From: Deltaproteobacteria bacterium HGW-Deltaproteobacteria-14
GTDB taxonomy: Bacteria; Myxococcota_A; UBA9042; PHBI01
Direction of reading: 5' to 3'
NCBI GenBank assembly: GCA_002841945.1
Contig: PHBI01000074.1
Span: forward strand, 1-44,532
DNA length: 44,532 nt
A program made the translations under genes and the position numbers. Within the stretch, counting starts at the first letter, position 1, and each line of letters starts with the position of its first letter. The notes under the pieces are model-generated. The model was not told the origin of the DNA, searched no databases, and worked only from the letters and a program-made list of their open reading frames with translations. This document shows, piece after piece, positions 40,344 to 44,532 of this stretch.

Positions 40344-41287
40344 CGACACGAGCGGTGGCATCGGCGGCGGCGACGGTGGCGAACCTGGGACCCGGGTTCG
40401 ACGTGATCGGGGCGTGCCTCGAGGGGCCGCGGGACAGCGTGACGGCCGAGCTGACCGGCGACGGGCTGGTGACGCTGGTCGCCGTCACTGGGGATGGGGG
40501 CAAGCTCGCGCCGTCCGGCGGGAACGTCGTCGAGGTTGTGGCGCGCCACGTGCTCGACCGCTTCGCGGCGCCCGGGACCGGCGTGAAGCTGTGGCTCGAC
40601 AAGGGGCTGCCGCTCGGCTCGGGGATGGGCAGCTCGAGCGCGTCGTCGGTGGCGGCGGCGCTGGCGGTGGCGGCGCTCATCGACTCTGAGATCCCGAAGG
40701 CGGCGCTGCTCGACGCGTGCCGCGAGGGCGAGCGGCTTGCGGCGGGGACGCCCCACGCGGACAACGTCGCGCCGTGTCTCTTCGGGGGCATCGTCGCGTG
40801 TCTCCCCGGGGACGGCGAGGTGGTGCACATCCTGCCGCTGCCCGTGCCCGACGGGCTGCTGGTGGTGGCCGTCAAGCCCGAGTACGACGTGAAGACGTCG
40901 GACGCGCGGGCGGCGCTGCCAAAGACTGTTTCGATGGACGACGCGGTGCACACCGCCGCGGCCACGGCGGCCTTCGTGATGGGCCTGGCGAACGGCGACT
41001 ACGCTCTGATGGCGCGCGGCTGCGACGAGCGCCTCGCGACGCCGAGCCGCAAGGGGTTCGTGCGCGGCTACGAGGGGGTCGTCGCGGCGGCCAGGCGCGT
41101 CGGCGCCGTCGGCGCCGGGCTGAGCGGCTCGGGCCCGACGATCTACGCGCTGAGCGACGATCGCGAGACGGCCATCGAGATCGCTGAGGCGATGGTCGAC
41201 GCCTTCAGCGAGGCCGGGGCCACGGCCAAGGCCGTCATCAGCGGCGTGGACCCCCACGGTGCCCAGGTGTCGCTGCTCGACGTGTGA
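40340..41287 (+). CDS. thrB: Homoserine kinase (GHMP family)
   Basis: 315 aa from GTG 40340 (GGAGG at 40329-40333); it overlaps the methyltransferase stop by 4 nt. GHMP motifs are ATVANLGPGFDVIGACL, the ATP loop PLGSGMGSSSASSVAAALAV, and GAGLSGSGPTIYALS near the C-terminus. It phosphorylates L-homoserine for threonine synthesis. The sequence is complete and ordinary; no thrA or thrC is nearby. Confidence 0.95.
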   Translation: MTTRAVASAAATVANLGPGFDVIGACLEGPRDSVTAELTGDGLVTLVAVTGDGGKLAPSGGNVVEVVARHVLDRFAAPGTGVKLWLDKGLPLGSGMGSSSASSVAAALAVAALIDSEIPKAALLDACREGERLAAGTPHADNVAPCLFGGIVACLPGDGEVVHILPLPVPDGLLVVAVKPEYDVKTSDARAALPKTVSMDDAVHTAAATAAFVMGLANGDYALMARGCDERLATPSRKGFVRGYEGVVAAARRVGAVGAGLSGSGPTIYALSDDRETAIEIAEAMVDAFSEAGATAKAVISGVDPHGAQVSLLDV

Positions 41288-41296
41288 CGTGCGGCG

Positions 41297-41686
41297 CTAC
41301 CAGGTGACGGTGACGTCGTAGCCTTGGATTGCGCGGTCGGCGGTGACCATCGGGACGTTCTCCGCGCGGGCCTGGGCGACGAGCATCCGATCGAAGGGAT
41401 CGCGGTGGTGGAGTGGGAGCCGCGCGAGCTCGAGCGCGTGTTCGTGGGAGTAGGTCAGCCCGATGAAGCCGTCCCGGTGGAAGAGGTCGGACACGAGCTC
41501 GTCGAGGGGGATGGGCAGCGTCAGCTTGCCGATGGCGAGCTTCACGGCCATCTCCGTCGTGCTCACGCTGCTGAACAGGACCTCCGTGCGCCGGTCGAGC
41601 AGGAGCGCGAGGACCGTCTCGCTCAGGCGCTCGGGCGTGGACAGCCACCACAGCGCCACGTGGGTGTCGATGAGGACACGACTCAC
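41297..41686 (-). CDS. PIN-domain toxin (VapC-like)
   Basis: 129 aa. PIN acidic residues are visible: LIDTHVALWWL (D), SSVSTTEMAVKLAIGKL (E), HHRDPFDRMLVAQA (D) and MVTADRAIQGYDV (D). This is the PIN type usually paired with Phd/YefM antitoxins. The family cleaves RNA. Its ATG overlaps the antitoxin stop (ATGA), so the pair is co-translated. It converges on thrB with a 9-nt gap. Confidence 0.93.
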   Translation of the reverse strand: MSRVLIDTHVALWWLSTPERLSETVLALLLDRRTEVLFSSVSTTEMAVKLAIGKLTLPIPLDELVSDLFHRDGFIGLTYSHEHALELARLPLHHRDPFDRMLVAQARAENVPMVTADRAIQGYDVTVTW

Positions 41687-41931
41687 GGCTCGATCGGTCC
41701 CTCGTAGAAGTCGCGCTCGAGGTCGGGGTCGGCGGCGTCGAAGTCGTCCGGGATGGTGATCTGGCCGCGGAGTCGTCCGGGAACGCGTGGTTGGCCGCTC
41801 GCTCGGATGGGAACGAGGCGGGCTACGGGCTGGTTCGCCTTGGCGATGACGATCTCCTCGCCCGCCGCGACCCGCTCGAGGAGCCGGGAGAGGTGGGTCT
41901 TCGCCTCACCGATGTTCACCGTCGTTGCCAT
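41683..41931 (-). CDS. Phd/YefM-type antitoxin
   Basis: 82 aa. The N-terminal DNA-binding part reads TTVNIGEAKTHLSRLLERVAAGEEIVIAKANQPVARLVP, the usual Phd/YefM pattern. The C-terminal half is acidic (DDFDAADPDLERDFYEG), which would wrap the toxin. A perfect palindrome just upstream fits autoregulation. There is no ribosome binding site, and the promoter start is predicted at the ATG. Confidence 0.92.
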   Translation of the reverse strand: MATTVNIGEAKTHLSRLLERVAAGEEIVIAKANQPVARLVPIRASGQPRVPGRLRGQITIPDDFDAADPDLERDFYEGPIEP

Positions 41932-41937
41932 GAGTCA

Positions 41938-41966
41938 AGGGTAGACCAAGTGCTTGGTCTACTCAA
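41938..41966 (-). promoter_or_regulatory. Toxin-antitoxin promoter with palindromic operator
   Basis: A perfect 10-bp inverted repeat (GTAGACCAAG at 41941-41950, CTTGGTCTAC at 41953-41962, 2-nt centre) occupies the spacer of a minus-strand promoter, TTGAGT (41966-41961), 17 bp, TACCCT (41943-41938). Antitoxin binding here would block RNA polymerase. The predicted start coincides with the antitoxin ATG (41931). Confidence 0.7.
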
Positions 41967-41980
41967 CGATCCGGTCGCGG

Positions 41981-43138
41981 TCACAGGTACATGCGGCTGA
42001 CGATGGCGAGGAGGACGTTGGAGCCGGCGTGGACGAGGATGGAGGCGCCGACGTTACCGCTCCTGGCGCGGAGCCAGCCGAAGAGGAGCGCCGGGAAGAA
42101 GACCAGCAGGCGGTGAAAGCCCGGCAGCAGGATGGGGTGGAGCAGCGCGAAGGCGAGCGCTGACAGCACCAGGCCCCAGCCGACGGGGACGCCGAAGAGG
42201 CGCACCGGGGTCCCGAACACCAGGTCGAGGCGTCCCTGGAGATAGCCGCGGAAGAACCACTCCTCGGGCAGCGCGACGAGGCCGAGGTGGATGATGATGT
42301 AGGTCAACAGCCACCACGCCGAGCGGCTCGCGTCGAAGCCGCCGTCGTCGTCGGCCTCGGCGCGGTTGGCCCCGAGGTGGAGCAGCGCCGCCGGGACGGG
42401 CTGGCCACCGTCGGTGAGGTGGACGTCGATGGCGTCGCGGGCCCCGAGCGGGACCCAGACCCCCTGCCCCGCCTCGAGGGTGAACGTCCCGCCGGTCGCG
42501 GTGACCGGCGCGCCGACCACGGCGCCGTGGCCGGGCTGGCAGGTGATGACGCGGCCATCGCTGATGGGGGGCGTGCTGGTGACGCGGAGGGCGAGGTGTG
42601 CCCGGGGCGGGGCCACGACCCAGAGCCCGTCCCCCTGGAGCCACGCCGAGGTCGCCCCGTCCGCGCGGCCGCACGGGACCGGCGGGGCGTACTCGAGGGC
42701 CTCGTCCCAGCGCACGAGGTGTGCCGTGTCCCAGTCGGCCCGGTACTCGAACCACTGGGTGTGGACCAGGTGAAAGCCCAGCAAGAACAGGGGGAAGACG
42801 ACGAGCATCGTGAGCCCACCGAGGCGCAGCCCGCGCCACCACGGGCCGATGGTCATGCCGAGGCGGGCCTCCTCGGCGGGGGTCGAGCGCAGCACCCAGG
42901 TGGGCGCCTGGAGCAGGATGATGGCGAGCCCCACCTGCATCACGCTGGACGTCGCCGGGACCAGCAGCTGGATCACCGCGAGCACACCGGTGAGCCCGAA
43001 GACGATCGCCAGCGCACGCAGCGCTTCCCCGCGGATGGCGCGGGGTTGAGGGGGATCGGGGCGTTCCAATGTTTGACTTGGCCGTGTCGTCGGTTCAGAT
43101 TCGGCGGGATCGCCACGGGAGCCGCACGGTGCGCGCAT
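41981..43138 (-). CDS. CPBP/CAAX-type intramembrane metalloprotease family protein
   Basis: 385 aa from ATG 43138. Upstream ATG 43159 and TTG 43069 are possible starts, and the frame is open to 43321, where it would run over the divergent gene. Membrane helices lie at both ends, with a long extracytoplasmic insert of about 130 residues (VRWDEALEY to FDASRSAW). Protease motifs are PEEWFFRGYLQGRL (EExxxR), ALAFALLHPIL (His) and GASILVHAGSNVL (HxxxN). The large insert between the helices is unusual for this family. The substrate is unknown. Confidence 0.85.
   Translation of the reverse strand: MRAPCGSRGDPAESEPTTRPSQTLERPDPPQPRAIRGEALRALAIVFGLTGVLAVIQLLVPATSSVMQVGLAIILLQAPTWVLRSTPAEEARLGMTIGPWWRGLRLGGLTMLVVFPLFLLGFHLVHTQWFEYRADWDTAHLVRWDEALEYAPPVPCGRADGATSAWLQGDGLWVVAPPRAHLALRVTSTPPISDGRVITCQPGHGAVVGAPVTATGGTFTLEAGQGVWVPLGARDAIDVHLTDGGQPVPAALLHLGANRAEADDDGGFDASRSAWWLLTYIIIHLGLVALPEEWFFRGYLQGRLDLVFGTPVRLFGVPVGWGLVLSALAFALLHPILLPGFHRLLVFFPALLFGWLRARSGNVGASILVHAGSNVLLAIVSRMYL
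43073..43101 (+). promoter_or_regulatory. Candidate promoter for the PEGA protein gene
   Basis: TTGACT (43073-43078), 17-bp spacer, CAGATT (43096-43101). The -35 is good and the -10 poor. It lies inside the 5' end of the divergent protease gene if that gene starts at 43138. Confidence 0.3.
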
Positions 43139-43184
43139 CTGGCGCTCGTGGGGACTCATAACCCAGAAAGGGTGGGCGGCGACA

Positions 43185-44532
43185 ATGCAAACGAACCACG
43201 GGCAGCGCTGGCGCGCGTCCCAAGCGGCGATCGCGCTGGCGATCACCGGTGCGTGGCTCACCCATGGCCTCGTGGCGCACGCCGCCGAGGGCGGTGAGAC
43301 CAAGCGCGTCCTCCTGGTCAAGACCCAGCGCTACGACGCGGTCGGCTCCATCGTCGCCTCGCGGGTCGACAAGGCCCTCGGCACGGCCCTCGCCCTCGAG
43401 TCCCGGGTCGAGCTGATCCTCCCCGACGGCCTCGACGACGCGGCCCCCGCGGCCCCCGTCGCCGCGCCGGTCACCGACGAGACGCTGCTCAAGGCCGGCA
43501 AGGTCGTCGAGGACGCCAAGGAGGAGTTCTCGAAGAGCAAGTTCATGGACGCCGTGAAGACCTTCAAGAAGGCCATGGCGCTCTACGAGAAGAAGCTCGC
43601 CCTGCTCGAGAACTTCGACCTCTACGTCGATGCCCAGCTCGGCAAGGCCCTCGCCTACTTCGCCGCCGGCTACGACGACAACGGCGAGGACGAGCTCGGC
43701 AAGGTCCTGACCCTGCGGCCGACCCTGGTGCTCGACAAGCGCCGGGTCCCGAAGGCCGCGAGCGACGCCCTCGCGCGCCTCCAGATGCTCTACGCCAAGG
43801 CGATCGCGTCGCCCATCACGGTGGAGTCCAACGCCAGCGGCCCGGCGTCGGTCTACGTCGACGGGGTCCTCGCCGGCGTCGCGCCGGTGACCCTCGACAA
43901 GCTGCTGCGCGGCCGGCACTGGCTGCGCGTCGTCGCCGAGGGCTACGAGCCCTGGGCCGACAGCGTCGACGCGAGCACCCGGGAGCGGACGGTCACCGCC
44001 AAGCTGAAGGCCGTCCGGCACGCCGCCGGGGCGCCGGTGGTGGCCGCGGCGACGACCCCCGCGGCGCTGGCCGAGGCCGCCCGCACCGGCTCCTTCGGCA
44101 AGAGCTTCGACGCAGGTGCCGCCTCGCTGTGCTCGAAGTATGGCCTCACCGGCATCATCCTGACCTACGTCACCAAGGCGCCCGACGGCTACCGCCTCGC
44201 GGGCTTCTTCTTCGACGCTCGCTCCGGCAAGCTCAGCGAGGTCGACGGGGTGCGCCTCGACCCGGAGCTGTTCGACCTCCAGGTCAACGCGCTGACGCTG
44301 TCGGAGCACCTCGTCGGCGCCGCTACCGGGTTCCCGGCCAAGGTCTCCATCACGGCGACCCCCGAGATCTACCGGGCCGCCGAGCTGCAGGCCGCCGCCG
44401 CGAAGGCCGAGGCCGCGAAGGCCGAGGCCGCGAAGGCCGAGGCCGCGAGGGCCGAGGCCGCGAGGGCCGAGGCCGCCCGGAGCGAGGCGGCCCGTGCGGA
44501 GGCCGCGAGGGCCGAGGCGGCCCGTGCGCAGG
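43185..44532 (+). CDS. Exported PEGA-domain protein with AEAAK-type tail, 3' partial
   Basis: At least 449 aa, running off the window. Signal peptide: RASQAAIALAITGAWL core, cleavage near VAHAA. Residues about 100-190 are TPR-like helices (KVVEDAKEEFSKSKFMDAVK, ALAYFAAGYDDNGEDELGKV). A PEGA domain follows (about 207-260: VYVDGVLAGVAPVTLDKLLR, LRVVAEGYEPW). After a further globular part the sequence becomes a 15-bp/5-residue repeat of AEAAK or AEAAR from about residue 403. PEGA proteins are common, poorly understood exported proteins of Myxococcota. The Ala/Glu/Lys tail resembles the long helix of TolA. Confidence 0.85.
   Translation, partial: MQTNHGQRWRASQAAIALAITGAWLTHGLVAHAAEGGETKRVLLVKTQRYDAVGSIVASRVDKALGTALALESRVELILPDGLDDAAPAAPVAAPVTDETLLKAGKVVEDAKEEFSKSKFMDAVKTFKKAMALYEKKLALLENFDLYVDAQLGKALAYFAAGYDDNGEDELGKVLTLRPTLVLDKRRVPKAASDALARLQMLYAKAIASPITVESNASGPASVYVDGVLAGVAPVTLDKLLRGRHWLRVVAEGYEPWADSVDASTRERTVTAKLKAVRHAAGAPVVAAATTPAALAEAARTGSFGKSFDAGAASLCSKYGLTGIILTYVTKAPDGYRLAGFFFDARSGKLSEVDGVRLDPELFDLQVNALTLSEHLVGAATGFPAKVSITATPEIYRAAELQAAAAKAEAAKAEAAKAEAARAEAARAEAARSEAARAEAARAEAARAQ
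44391..44532 (+). repeat. 15-bp coding tandem repeat
   Basis: At least nine units of the type GCCGAGGCCGCGAAG run to the window end, the first three nearly exact and later ones diverged. They encode AEAA(K/R) pentads. Confidence 0.9.

Overview
This is a GC-rich (about 70%) window from one bacterial chromosome. Gene content points to the Myxococcota (former Deltaproteobacteria). It carries a Glt/Agl-like trans-envelope gene set (TolQ-like, two TolR-like proteins, an AgmX/PglI-tail TonB-like protein and two TPR proteins). It also has glycine-rich and fibrinogen-like surface lipoproteins and a PEGA protein, and its codon use strongly favours G/C in third positions. I see no rRNA, tRNA, phage or intact insertion sequence. 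Family calls come from motifs read by eye; no database search was run.

Region 1 (1-12400) looks like one cell-envelope machine. It has a large TPR protein (cut by the window start), a second periplasmic TPR protein, an 86-aa exported protein with a TonB-box-like motif, an ExbB/TolQ channel protein, and two ExbD/TolR proteins of which only the second keeps the proton-carrying Asp. Next come an FHA-like/TM/AgmX-tail energy transducer, an exported coiled-coil protein, an outer-membrane beta-barrel and a Wza-like export lipoprotein. The layout resembles the M. xanthus Agl motor plus Glt proteins, but several parts are unusual: the missing Asp, a dockerin-type Ca2+ loop, a TSP3-like Ca2+ loop and the TonB-box-like peptide.

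Region 2 (12407-20010) continues with almost no gaps: a DnaJ-like protein, an LpoA-like lipoprotein, ThiL, a diacylglycerol-kinase-like protein, a lipoprotein with a PKD domain and a degenerate phosphoesterase fold, and HemW. Most junctions are 4-nt ATGA/GTGA overlaps, which suggests translational coupling.

Region 3 (20046-22769) is a thiol-redox island: ArsR-type regulator, AT-rich operator-like region, thioredoxin-glutaredoxin fusion, GroES-like co-chaperonin, CX6C thioredoxin and thioredoxin reductase.

Region 4 (22888-34522) holds two divergently oriented paralogous surface lipoproteins, an AMP-forming acyl-CoA synthetase, and a cluster of exported redox-related proteins (YceI, membrane-anchored peroxiredoxin-like, lipoprotein YyaL/DUF255).

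Region 5 (34569-44532) is more mixed. It has an AAA_14/DUF4143 ATPase with a possibly leaderless mRNA, and a minus-strand operon (GT2 glycosyltransferase, polysaccharide deacetylase, B12-type radical SAM) behind a strong promoter. It also has a REP-like repeat pair, a PRMT-like methyltransferase coupled to homoserine kinase, a Phd/VapC toxin-antitoxin pair with a perfect palindromic operator, a CPBP protease, and a 3'-truncated PEGA protein ending in AEAAK-type repeats.
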